A DNA stretch of 64,000 nucleotides from NCBI RefSeq assembly GCF_000499845.2, contig NC_023749.2, positions 7,422,013 through 7,486,012 of the forward strand. Reading direction: 5' to 3'. The stretch is from Phaseolus vulgaris (lineage: Eukaryota; Streptophyta; Magnoliopsida; Fabales; Fabaceae). The position numbers and the translations under genes are program-made. Below are positions 12,846-23,166 of the stretch, piece after piece; position 1 is the first letter of the stretch; each line of letters opens with the position of its first letter. The notes under the pieces were generated by a model. It was not told the origin of the DNA, searched no databases, and was given only the letters and a program-made list of their open reading frames with translations.

Positions 12846-13740
12846 TCCATTAAAGTGGGTCTAAAACTACAAGAGCAAACCAATAGTTTTATTGTGCCAT
12901 GCCAGTTCAATCTATAATCATTCATGTGCACACTAAGACACGTGTAAGGTACTGCAATAAAAAAATAACAAAAAAACTGCTCCTTTAGAGGGGAGTAGCT
13001 TCCTTGCAACAAAATCGAAACAAACTGAACATTCTCTTTCCGCATTTTTCATTCTGTCCTACTATGACATATAGCACTATCATGCGTAACAAATTTCACA
13101 ACTAAGCAAAACAAAATTGCAATGAAATCCTCCTCATGCTTCTAGATAGTTTTGTTCTTATTACCATCTGCAAAACTAAAATTGTTCATAGTCCTTGAAT
13201 CACTTGGGCTTAACACTATTACGTTTGGCTCTAGTTTCTGGTATTGGCCCTGCTGCTTCCACTTGGTTTGTCAGCTCAGTTGGGCTTTTAAAGGGTCAGT
13301 AGCTTGGGCCATAACATTCTGTCATTTTCCAAGATAAACTCGGAGTATTCAACCAATTTTATTCACCCAGTTTGCAAAGGGACAGTTACCGTACTTGTGT
13401 AGCAGAGTATGCTAGTCACCAATTCTGTTACAGAAGTTGCTAGTTATTTCTGGAAGCCTTGGTTGTTGTTCAAGGTTGCTAATAGCTTTTCTGGAGTTAG
13501 TTAGTTGTGGTAACAGTTTTCACCAACTGTACAACAAACACTAGATGTAATGTCTCGTTGCTTATTTCACCAGATAAGAAAATAAAAATTCCCAGAGTAT
13601 TATTTTGTTGCTCACGCTTAGACTCTTTTAATTTTGTTAGAAGGTCGAGTGCCTCTTTAACTATAATCCAAAGTAAAACAATAACTCTTGAATTGTTGTT
13701 CATCTCGACACCACCTAATCTCATAATAATGGGATTTAAT
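12846..13740. other. Intergenic, possible degenerate LTR material
   Basis: This stretch is less AT-rich than its surroundings and has blocks such as ttctgttacagaagttgcta that look like retroelement LTR sequence, but no terminal repeat or matching partner was found. No gene is supported. Confidence 0.35.
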
Positions 13741-13749
13741 ACTATTTAC

Positions 13750-14600
13750 ACCAAGAAACCTTCAGTACAATAGGATCCATTCAAGAGAATTGGGATGCAG
13801 AAGCCATTCTGACCATTTCCATGCATGGTTTTCTTGACATGCTTTGGTTGAATGGAATCAATCTCCTCTTGAACGCATTTCTTATTTGTGATATTATCCT
13901 CTACATGATGTTGTGCTTTTGCATCCAACCTTCCAGCTAAGTCTTGATCTCTTTTACTCCCTCAACCTTCTAGATGTGAGAGGGATGTGTCTCCACCCTT
14001 TCCTCGTCTTTAACCTTTTTCTCTACAAGAATGATTTCTTGACTCCTCAATATCTTGTGCAGTTTGTGGTTGCAATAATGATGTTGTACTGCACCTGAAT
14101 TGGTTGCTTCTCTCACAAACACCTCTTTTTTCAATTTCTCGCCTCTGTAGACTAAGTATTCCCCACCATCTGAAAACCGTTTTCCTTTCTAGAATTCAAG
14201 TAGTTTTTTATTTGCTTCATGTTCAACAAACCTTCTTTTTAAGACAACCATGTCTGTTTTCAAAACTGTAAGCATCTTCTTTTGTTTACTGCCAATTTTC
14301 TCCAATGCGCCCACTCTAGTCTATTCTCCATCATGCAACTCAAATCCAGCTGGTCAGACCAATTGTTATGAACCCAAAATTGAAAAGAGATAGGAAAGAA
14401 AGATATTTAGTGAATAAAACGAAAAGAATAAGAAATAGTAATCTCTTCTCCAAGGCCCCTTTCCCAAAGGATTTCTCCTTTCATAAAGAACTAAAGCATC
14501 TACAGAAATGAACATCCTTCCCCTTACATCGTTCTATTTATTTAACCCCCAAACTAACCACTCAAATCCTAACTACCTTTCCCATGGTCAGAATGTAGTG
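13750..14600 (-). pseudogene. Ty3/gypsy gag relic with primer-site-like junction
   Basis: Reading the minus strand from about 14340, frame-shifted fragments give MMENRLE, GSKQKKML, LKTDMVVLKRRFVEHEANKK, ENGFQM and CNHKLHKILRSQEI, which resemble the N-terminal gag region of legume gypsy elements. Immediately upstream the minus strand reads TTCATAACA, an LTR-like end, then ATTGGTCTGACCAGC, a variant primer-binding-site context. The sequence right of about 14366 would then be the 5' LTR, running to perhaps 14950. Several frameshifts and stops are present. No protease, reverse transcriptase or integrase is seen. The gag call rests on weak similarity. Confidence 0.45.
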
Positions 14601-15107
14601 TGTACCAACTATGATGGTGTGGTGGTTCAGTGGCTGACAATGGCTAATTCCACTGTGTTGGTGGGCGAACACTCATGAAGAAGGAAAATAGAACACCAGC
14701 TCATGGAGCAGACAAGATAGGTTGTATGTGTTTCAGTGTCTAGAGGGTATGTGACGTTGTTTTCAGGTGGTGAGTCGTGTCCAACTTGTTGGACACAGCA
14801 TCGAAAGCATGTCCTGTCCACTCCACTCCCATCTGATATGCTTCCAACATGCAGAAAAGGCAGTTTCGTATCGTGTGTGTATGTGCTTCATATCTCATGA
14901 CTACATGTCTTACGTGGAATGTAATTTAATAAACTTCTTCAATATAATATTTTCTAGTTAAAGAAAATCTAATTGCATGGAGAAGACAGAGATGCCAATA
15001 TTCGACTTTTTTGAGGATTACATTGAGTAAAATTTGCAATGACAGATAATTAAGAGTTCCAGGCTATGCATGTTGAATTGGCCAACAGATATCATGGAAG
15101 TACAAGC

Positions 15108-16576
15108 TCACCTTTCACAATTTTTTCTTATCTGGGCTAGGGCTACTGCAACTTGGGCTCCAACAAGAGCATTATTCTTCACAAGAGCAATGTCTAAATT
15201 GTTGTTAAGCTCCACTTTAACACTAGACAAATATTAAAGGTTAATTATATTTTTGGTCCCTCAAAAAAGTTTGATAGGTCATTATTAACTCTATTTAATT
15301 TATACATGTTTGAAATCATATTATAGACTAAATTTTCTATTAAAGTACACTTTTAGTAAATGATTTTATACTAATGCATAGCTAGAAAACTTTAAAAGTG
15401 GATACTTGCAGCAAGTGAGGCCCCTCCAGTCAGGTCATTTACTCTAGCGAGCAAGAAAGGAGTCTCAGCACTCCCTGTTATATTGTTTTCCCTACAAGTG
15501 AGTATATTAAATTTAATTTTAGAAAAGTCAATATTAAATGTATGAAATAAAATTAGGAAACCATTTAATGTACAACTTCCATATTAAGCCATAATGGATG
15601 GAGAAGAGAGAACAAAGACATTTACCTGGCTTCTTCAATGGCTTTATGAATGGCAGATTCAATTATCTGTCCAGAAGTTGAGTGTTCTTGAGGAATAGGA
15701 ACTGCTATCAAAATTCCAGTTCCTAGCTTGAGTTTGAAGCTTGCTTCTGCCAGAAGAATATAAATCATGGATAAAATACAAACGGACAACAAAAAAGAAA
15801 AAGAAGGTTTTACTTGCCTATTATGCGTGCACAGTCTTCCGGGCTATCTACCCGACATGAAACCTGAAATTTTGCAATGATCAAATATATTGTCCATATA
15901 CTCATTCGTTAGTACATTATTCTATACTTACATTCCAATTGAAAAATAAAATGCTATCATAATAATGGTGAAAACATGGTCGTGAATCACCAATTAAATC
16001 ACAAATCAGAAGGCTTATTTCCAAAATCACGAATTGAAATATATTGGGAAGAACATATTCAAGACCAATTATTAAAAGTAACATAGAAGATATCATATGC
16101 TTAACCAAACACCTTTAAGGAGTATCGGGCAGAGCCAAACACCTTAAAAAAGGAGTAAGTTGGAGATTTGTTAAAAAAAGTGATAAGAGGGATGGAGCAA
16201 GGAGAATGAGATTGGTAATCTACTAATGAGATAAATTGTTGTTAAAGGCACAATCCCAAATGGATGTATGATTGTGTAAATAACGAAATATTGTATAGGC
16301 TTAATTTTAGGGATTAAGTTTTGAATATTTTTTGTTTCATTTTATTCCTTACAAATACAGAATCATGTGTGTGCTCATAACACACAATTCCTGTAAATCT
16401 TTTCATAAAGAAAATGTGGTCAAACCCTATGCTATTTATGGACATGTTTAACATTGAAAGCCATACGAGAATCTGATTTAATATACCTTGCAGCCACTTG
16501 ATTCCGTGAAAAATGCAGGAAACTCATTGGTCTTGTATGCAGCAGTACAAACTCCTAGTGTTTCCTATTCAAGATA

Positions 16577-16610
<34 letters not shown>

Positions 16611-19600
16611 GCTACAACTGATTACTGCTTCAGTAATATTAACATAAAAATAAATGGGTACCAGATATTCAAGCGTCTTGGGAATATCTAATATTGATTT
16701 TACACCAGCACATACAACTGCTACTGGTGTTTTGCCTAGCTCAACGAGATCAGAAGATATATCCATAGCTGCCCAAAGATATAAAAAATAATAATGCTCA
16801 ATAATAATCTCAGACTTATTTGCAGAAACCACAATAATGTAAAATTTGAAAGAAAAAAAAACTCATCTCCTTTGTTTGTAGACTGCAATAAGAAATTAAA
16901 TTTTCCAGGATGTGCCTAAACAGTTCCATCCAAAGAGAACTGAGCTTTTGCAGATTGTATTACACAAACATTTCCACTTTAAGCCTATAAAAATACCAAT
17001 GAAATGTAGAGTCCTTCGGTATAATTTACAGCCAAGGAGCAACTTTGAACTTTAATTAGTAAGAAATATCTTACAAAGAAACTAAAAGGACTGAGTATTA
17101 TTATTGTTTGTATGTATTGTGTAGCATGATAAATTACAACAGGTGTTTTTGGTCATAATAAAACGTTACAAGATTTTTACTGCAAAGGGAAAACTTGATT
17201 AAATGTGATAGCTCTCCCTTTTCATTGTTTAAGTTGCAAATTGTAGGACTTTCAAAGACCCTAAAATACAATAACAATTTGTACAACATGCACAGATTGA
17301 TCTATTTTGGTCTCAATTTGAAACCAAAATGTGCCATCTCTTACACGCAAGGTTTGTCAGCATCCATCATGAAAAACCAATTTAGTGTATTAGTAAGATA
17401 TAGGAGGTTAACATACTATGTTCCCCATGTCGATGCACTCCTCCGATCCCCCCAGTCACAAAGATGGGAATATTAACCTGCACAAAATTTTCAAAAGTAC
17501 AGGCAGTTAAACAAAAATGGCGTGATATAATGACTGAGGCTAAAATAGAAGTGGTATTTGAGAAAAATACCATAGCAGCAAAAAACATTGTTGCAGAAAC
17601 AGTAGTTGCACCATTTTCACCTCGAGCTACCTGAAAACATAATAAACTAGGATGGTGCATTAATGCTAAATAAGACTAAACTTACATAAATTGTCAAATC
17701 ATACATAACTTCATAAAAGCATAAGTTCTTAAGGTCAAAATATTTCCAAAGGGAGCCAATTTCTTCAAATAGTGAGTCCTAATAAAATATTGTAATAGTA
17801 AGGTCAATGAAGGGCAAAAATTGCATTCGTTTCAAAATTGTTGCCCCGCTTCGTGACCTGAGTTCATGCAAGTTCACATGAATGTAGAAAGTTCACCTGA
17901 GTTTGCTCAGAAAAAAGTTTGATAGCGAGTTAACTTGGATTTTTTACTTAAGATCGTAAACTCGTAAGAGTTGAAGGGTTAGATCAAGAGTTTGAAAATC
18001 TTAGTGAAAGCTTCAGTGTATATATGTAATTAGATCAAGTTCTTGAGCATATTTGCCGAGTATCAAACACCAAGGGGACCAAGTCGTGGAAACATACTAA
18101 TGATACACGCATACTATTAAGAAATGAGTTTAAGTCTAATTTATCTTTATAAAACCGACTTTTATGATGAAGTTTGCACCCAATTATATACCATAAATTG
18201 GCCTTATCTGTAGTCGACATGAGATCTCCAAACACATACATATAAATATCATATGCTACAAAATTTGTTTGATACTACCCATCTAGCATATAAGGGACAC
18301 AGATACAAACACAGTAAAGATGTCAATTTTAACCTATATTGGTTGACAACTCAAGCATTTTGCTTTTATACTTTTACAAAACCATGTTCTGATTATAGTT
18401 GTAAAGAATATAAATAACAAAACTTAATACAGTTATTCCCCTTCCAAACCCATTTGACGAGCCCATGCTCCCAACCAAAGTTGTCTTTCTATCCTGGATG
18501 AGTATGGTATGGCCTCAATTGTTCTCTTGCAGGCTCACATGCTTCAGTAGCTCATATATATTTCTCTTCCTTTCTCTGATACTGAGATGCCACTCTTGAT
18601 TGCTTCACCAAAAGTTATGTTCAAGTGCCCTTATTCGCTTCTGTAACAGAACTCCAACTCCTCACCGAGAAGGTCTACAAACTGCTTCTTCATCTCCCAC
18701 TTCAGATGCAGGCCATTACTGCCAAAATCTGAGACACAATCTGAGACATAGATTGGCCAACCCCAGGAGTGAATTGGAAGTGGGATAAAAAAGGTGGTGG
18801 TCACAGAGGCGGGAAGGGCAAGAGAGTTTTGTTGTGGGAATTGCAGATGATGGAGGCATTTCTGAATCACTATAATAGAGTGGGTCCACACACTCCCAAC
18901 ACTGAGAACACCCTCTCAACCACCCTACCGAATCAGATTTACTCCGCGATATCTTCAAGGAATTCTTGCTATACATAAAGTTGCTTAAATTTTTTTGACT
19001 ATACAACATTTTCAATGTAATGGGTTTCCTACTTTTCTTTTTGCAAGGTTTCTAATGACATTCATATAGAGATATAAATAATTATAATATGGTGCGGAAT
19101 GTCAAGACACTCACGACATTTGCAATGTCCCTTCGAGCTGTCTTCCGAGCACTGGTTCCCAGAGTAGCTAGTCTTTTGAGTTCTTCTAGACTTAGACCTA
19201 TCCAGATAACACAAGCAAGCAAAAGAATATTTGTCAAAAAGATACAATAAAACATATTTGTTATCATTGCAAAAACAAAATAAAAAATGGGATGACAAAC
19301 TCTTCAGCTGGTATTTTCAACTTGGTTCGCAGATATCATCCATTAAGCAAGTGACCCGGTATATATATGAATGATATAGTGCTTGCACTAGACCTAACTC
19401 ACTTTCAGGTTGTTTTGTGAATCAATATTCTTTCCTATTTTGACTCTTCTCTTCATTCCAAAAACCCATTTCAAACCAAACTCGATTTACAAAACAACTT
19501 GAAAAGGAAATCCAAAGGTGGCTAAGTGCAAGCACTCCATCATACTTCTCATAACAGATCACTTGTGATTGAAAGTGAATGTAAAATATGAAATACTAAT

Positions 19601-20118
19601 TCAATCCATAATCTTGAGAATGATGAGAATAAATACCTACACAAGGCGTGCCATCTAAAATTGCAATGGTGGCAGGAACTGCACCATTCTCTCTTACAAT
19701 ACGTTCCACCTCTATTGCAGTTTCCAAATTTTGAGGATATGGCATTCCTACAAAGAAGAGCACAGTCCAAACACTAAGTTGTGGGTATATATGCTTGTGA
19801 GTAGAATATAGGATTATAAGATATTACAAACCATGTGAAATGATGGTAGATTCCAGAGCAACAACTGCTCGCCCCAATGATAATGCTTGAGAAACCTCTG
19901 AGGCTACCTTCACTGATCCTCCAACAACATTGACTTGCGCAACCTATATCAAAACCCATTTCACATTTTGCTTAAGAATAATACCAAAATGATACACAAA
20001 TGAACAAATACTATAGATGATTATGAGGGAAATCTATTATCACTACCTTGTTATCTGTTTCGGTCAATTCCAAGTGCCGTCGAAGATTGGCTAGTCGTGA
20101 GACCGCTGAGAATGTCAT
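15108..20118 (-). CDS. PUMY: Pseudouridine-5'-phosphate glycosidase
   Basis: Cleaves pseudouridine 5'-phosphate to uracil and ribose 5-phosphate in RNA-nucleoside breakdown (PsuG / indigoidine synthase A family). Exons: 20118-20047, 19943-19832, 19747-19637, 19197-19115, 17630-17571, 17477-17417, 16768-16662, 16564-16487, 15863-15818, 15746-15626, 15491-15406 and 15193-15108. They sum to 1023 nt (340 residues), close to the family length, and frames close at every junction. Conserved points are Glu55 in [16 protein letters not shown] (122), [12 protein letters not shown], Asp169 in MDISSDL, Lys190 in [10 protein letters not shown] (the Schiff-base lysine by homology), [10 protein letters not shown] and VKNNAL (Asn319/320). 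The donor of intron 9 is GC (AG|GCAAGT). The ATG at 20118 gives [15 protein letters not shown], similar to plant homologues. The 1.5-kb intron 4 contains less AT-rich material near 18560-18990 that I could not identify. No partner kinase gene is seen nearby. Confidence 0.95.
16576..16609. repeat. (AAT)n microsatellite in an intron
   Basis: About ten trinucleotide units lie in the intron between exons 7 and 8 of the pseudouridine-phosphate glycosidase gene, directly next to the exon 8 acceptor (TAG at 16567-16565). Confidence 0.9.
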
Positions 20119-20571
20119 GTCACCTGCTTGCTCAGAAGTTTTGCTCTCAGAACAACTCAGGGCAATTTATCGCGGAAATCACAGCACACCAAAATCTTCC
20201 GAGTTATAAAATAGAAATTATAAAGAAGAGGAGTTTCCTTTTCTTAGTACTCTCAATTAAACACAATCCACTCTTCTCTTATATATCACGAACCGAACAA
20301 CCCTGCCAAAAAGTAACATCTTTTCGTAATACTCTCCCAAATACATTAATATTCTAATCAAATTCAAGTAATCTTGTAATAAAAATTGGATTCAATCAAT
20401 CTTATTTTTGTTTTCTTTTATTAGATATTCAATTTTGGTTCGCTTCATTTCTTAAACCCTAAACCCGAATGGAGTAATTTTGCTGAAATTTTATATATTA
20501 AAATCTATAAAAATATAACTTTTTTAATTTAATTTAGATTTTCATAATTTATTCATGTTAGGAAGATGAGA
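20119..20571. other. Upstream region of PUMY
   Basis: This is the leader and promoter side of the glycosidase gene. A TATA-like run (cttatatatcacg) at about 20278-20290 could be its TATA box. That would imply a leader of roughly 130 nt, but it is assigned by position only. Confidence 0.35.
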
Positions 20572-20775
20572 CCTAGAGAATTTCTGAGAAGTTTCGTCTT
20601 CCTCTTTCCTAACACGCGGTTGACTTATGCCTCAATTTCTTACTATTTTCGTACATGCAGAAGGCACTCCCACACTCACATGTCTTAGAATGTGCATTAT
20701 TTATATTATTTTAATGGACTTATTTTGTTGGGTCGGATTAGTGAGGTGGATAGTACTTAGGAGTGTATTACCTAA

Positions 20776-21149
20776 GGCAATTTCTTCCTGCACCATATTA
20801 ATTCTAACATGCACCCTATCATTTTTTTAAATTTCCAAAATTACTCTTATTTCGAATTTAAAAATCTGGAATAGTAAATATAATTTAAAAATAAAAAAAT
20901 ACATTCCGAATAAAAAAAATCTGAAATACAAAATTGAAAATGCATACTAGATAAAATTTTTCAGAATTCAAAAATGTGTTCTGGATATTCAAATCCAGAA
21001 TATTTCTGGATAAAAGGTTCTGGAAGTAATTTTTATTTACACCCTCCTTTATTTAAGGTTATTTTCGTCATTTTGGAGGAGTATTTTTGTCATTTTCAAT
21101 AATAGGTTGGGTGTATATTGGAATTGATATGGTGTAGGGAGCATTTACC
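20776..21149 (+). mobile_element. Mutator-type MITE, copy 1, nested in an LTR
   Basis: Begins GGCAATTTCTTCCTGCACC and ends (reverse complement) GGTAAATGCTCCCTACACC. It is flanked by a perfect 9-bp direct repeat, attacctaa, at 20767-20775 and 21150-21158. A 9-bp duplication points to the Mutator superfamily. It is 374 bp without coding capacity. The interior is AT-rich with degenerate palindromes such as ttcagaa and ttctgga. Confidence 0.9.
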
Positions 21150-21185
21150 ATTACCTAATTCTTAATGATGATTTAATTTTACTAA

Positions 21186-21624
21186 GGCAAATGCTCCCTG
21201 CACCCAATCATTTTTAACCTGCACCCAACATATTTTTTTAATTTCCAAAAATGCCCTTAATTTCAGAAATAAAAATCCGGAATTGAAAATAATATATTCC
21301 GGAAAAATAAATCCGGAAGTCATTATTGAGTTTCGGAAATAAAAATCCGGAAACCAAAATTAAAATTCTATTTCGGACAAAAAAAATTCGGAATTGAAAA
21401 ATAATACATTCCGAAAAAAAATCCAGAAAAGAAATAATTGTGTTTCGAAAATAAAAATCCGAAAACAAAAATAAAAAATCAATCCCGGATAAAAAAATCC
21501 GTAATATAAAATTTCGTTCCGGAAAAAAATATCCAGAACACATATTTCGGAAATTTTTTTTAAGGACAATTTCGTCTTTTCCACTAAGATCGGGTGCAGT
21601 GATATGGTGCAGGAAGCAATTGCC
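21186..21624 (+). mobile_element. Mutator-type MITE, copy 2, nested in an LTR
   Basis: Begins GGCAAATGCTCCCTGCACCC and ends (reverse complement) GGCAATTGCTTCCTGCACC. It is flanked by a perfect 9-bp duplication, ttttactaa, at 21177-21185 and 21625-21633. It is 439 bp. The interior is a loose array of TTCCGGAA-like palindromes (for example 21297-21304 and 21519-21526). The same family occurs inverted at 29674-30113. It lies only 36 bp from copy 1, in the same host LTR. Confidence 0.92.
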
Positions 21625-21739
21625 TTTTACTAATCTTGATTAAACGTTACTGGATCGAAGATATCGGTCGGTCCACACGGGTGTTTGTTATTCGGCCGGC
21701 CTAACCGTGAAAACCGAATCACAATATTGATCGTTCGGT

Positions 21740-23166
21740 TCATACCAATACATTTATAATTATAAAATTAAAGATTTAAAATTTAAAATTTAAAATTTAA
21801 ATTTTAGGAATATCACTAAAGTATAAGTATATTTGAGATCAGAAATCAACCTTTGAATATCAAAACACAAGTAAAATAAATACCAAAACATATATTTTGA
21901 TAACGGCAAGTCTCTTAAGATAGTATTAATGACATCAATCACTACATCTAAAGTTTTATCAACTTTATCATTTGTAGAAATCGAAACAATGGATCTCTTA
22001 AAAATATATATATAATAAAATTTTAAATTTCAAAACTGAAAATACCTTAAATAAATACGGTGATTCAACATCTTTGAAAATAGAACAAATTATATAACAC
22101 AATCACATTAAAAAAGATGTTTCCTACTGAGAATTGGCACTTTCTATAATGTACCATACCTTTAATTTATTCTTTATAGAAATTAAAGAAATTCAAAATT
22201 AAAATACTCTAGATACTTCATTACTGGAGGGGCACAAGTAACCTCGTGTTGGATTAAACTTTTGCATACTAAAAATACCAAGAGCAATGAGAAAGAAAGA
22301 GAAAAACGAAGAATATAACTTGTAGATCCACTGTTATTGACTATCAAATCCAAAGATAATTCACCATGTAAAACATTTTCGGAATTGGTGATCAAGAAAA
22401 TGGAAAACAAGACTAATTGAAATAAAAAATAGTTTGAAAGATCAAACCATGAAAATATAAAGCAGAAATGGAACCCTAAACAATATATATTTTATCAAAA
22501 AGATATTTCCTATTATCTTTTTGTGAAAAAAGGGAATAAAAAGACAACTTCCTAAAACATACAAAATTGAGGTACCAAAACACAAAAACAGAACAATGTT
22601 GAATATGGTAGACTACATGGTGTTTGCTAAAAAGGTTCCCAATTTTTTTTTACTTTAAAATAAAATAATTTAAAAACAAGTTTTTAAAATATAAAACAAG
22701 ATAAAAAAAAGATAATTTTAAAGTGCAATTCAAATAAATTCGTACATTAAAATATTAATACAAATAAATTTGATCTTTCTAAAAAATAAATTTAAGTGAG
22801 GTGCATAAAAGTATAATAAAAAAACATTCTTTTTAAAAATAACTTCAATTTCATAGATTTAATCCTGTAATAATAATTTATAAATTAAAAAAGTTGGCGT
22901 GTAGCTTCTTTAAGTAAAGTTGTGCCGAAAATCTTAACATAGTAATTTATGAATATCAACAATTAATTACAGTTGTATCTCTGGGAAACATCACATTGTC
23001 TCTTCGGGAAACATGAGTTACCTCATTCTTATTCCCTTAACAGCAAAATCGCTGACCCTATGTTCCACTTAATATAAAAGCATAGTACAAATCATTCGTA
23101 ACTTAAGCATCAGACAAAAAAAGAAAACAACAAAGAATAATTAATTAATCAGAATAATGAAGTCTT
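21740..23166. other. Intergenic, very AT-rich
   Basis: No gene recognised. The right end should contain the 3' untranslated region of the glycosyltransferase-like gene (stop at 23167 on the minus strand). Confidence 0.55.

Larger units (their letters stand above)
20572..21735 (-). mobile_element. LTR fragment split by two MITEs
   Basis: With the two inserted MITEs removed, the minus strand reads as one LTR-like sequence that aligns with 30135-30615. Shared segments are ACGATCAAT / ACGGTCAAT, CGGTTTT.ACG, GGACCGACCGA / GGGCCGACCGA, AATTAGGTAATA, CCACCTCACTAATCCGACCC / CCACTCCACTAAATCGACCC, TTCATTAAAATAATATAAAT (one mismatch here) and TCTAGGTCTCATCTTCCTA. The AATATAAATA motif would be the promoter TATA within the LTR. 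It may be a solo LTR. Exact ends and a target duplication were not established. Confidence 0.65.

Noticed and set aside
18560..18990. Possible nested gene or transposon in intron 4 of PUMY
   Set aside because: Open frames on both strands, but none with a recognisable motif and no terminal repeats; left as unassigned intron sequence.
21238..21584. Phe-rich open frames on the minus strand (74 and 101 residues)
   Set aside because: They lie inside a Mutator-type MITE and only reflect its TTCCGGA-rich repeats.
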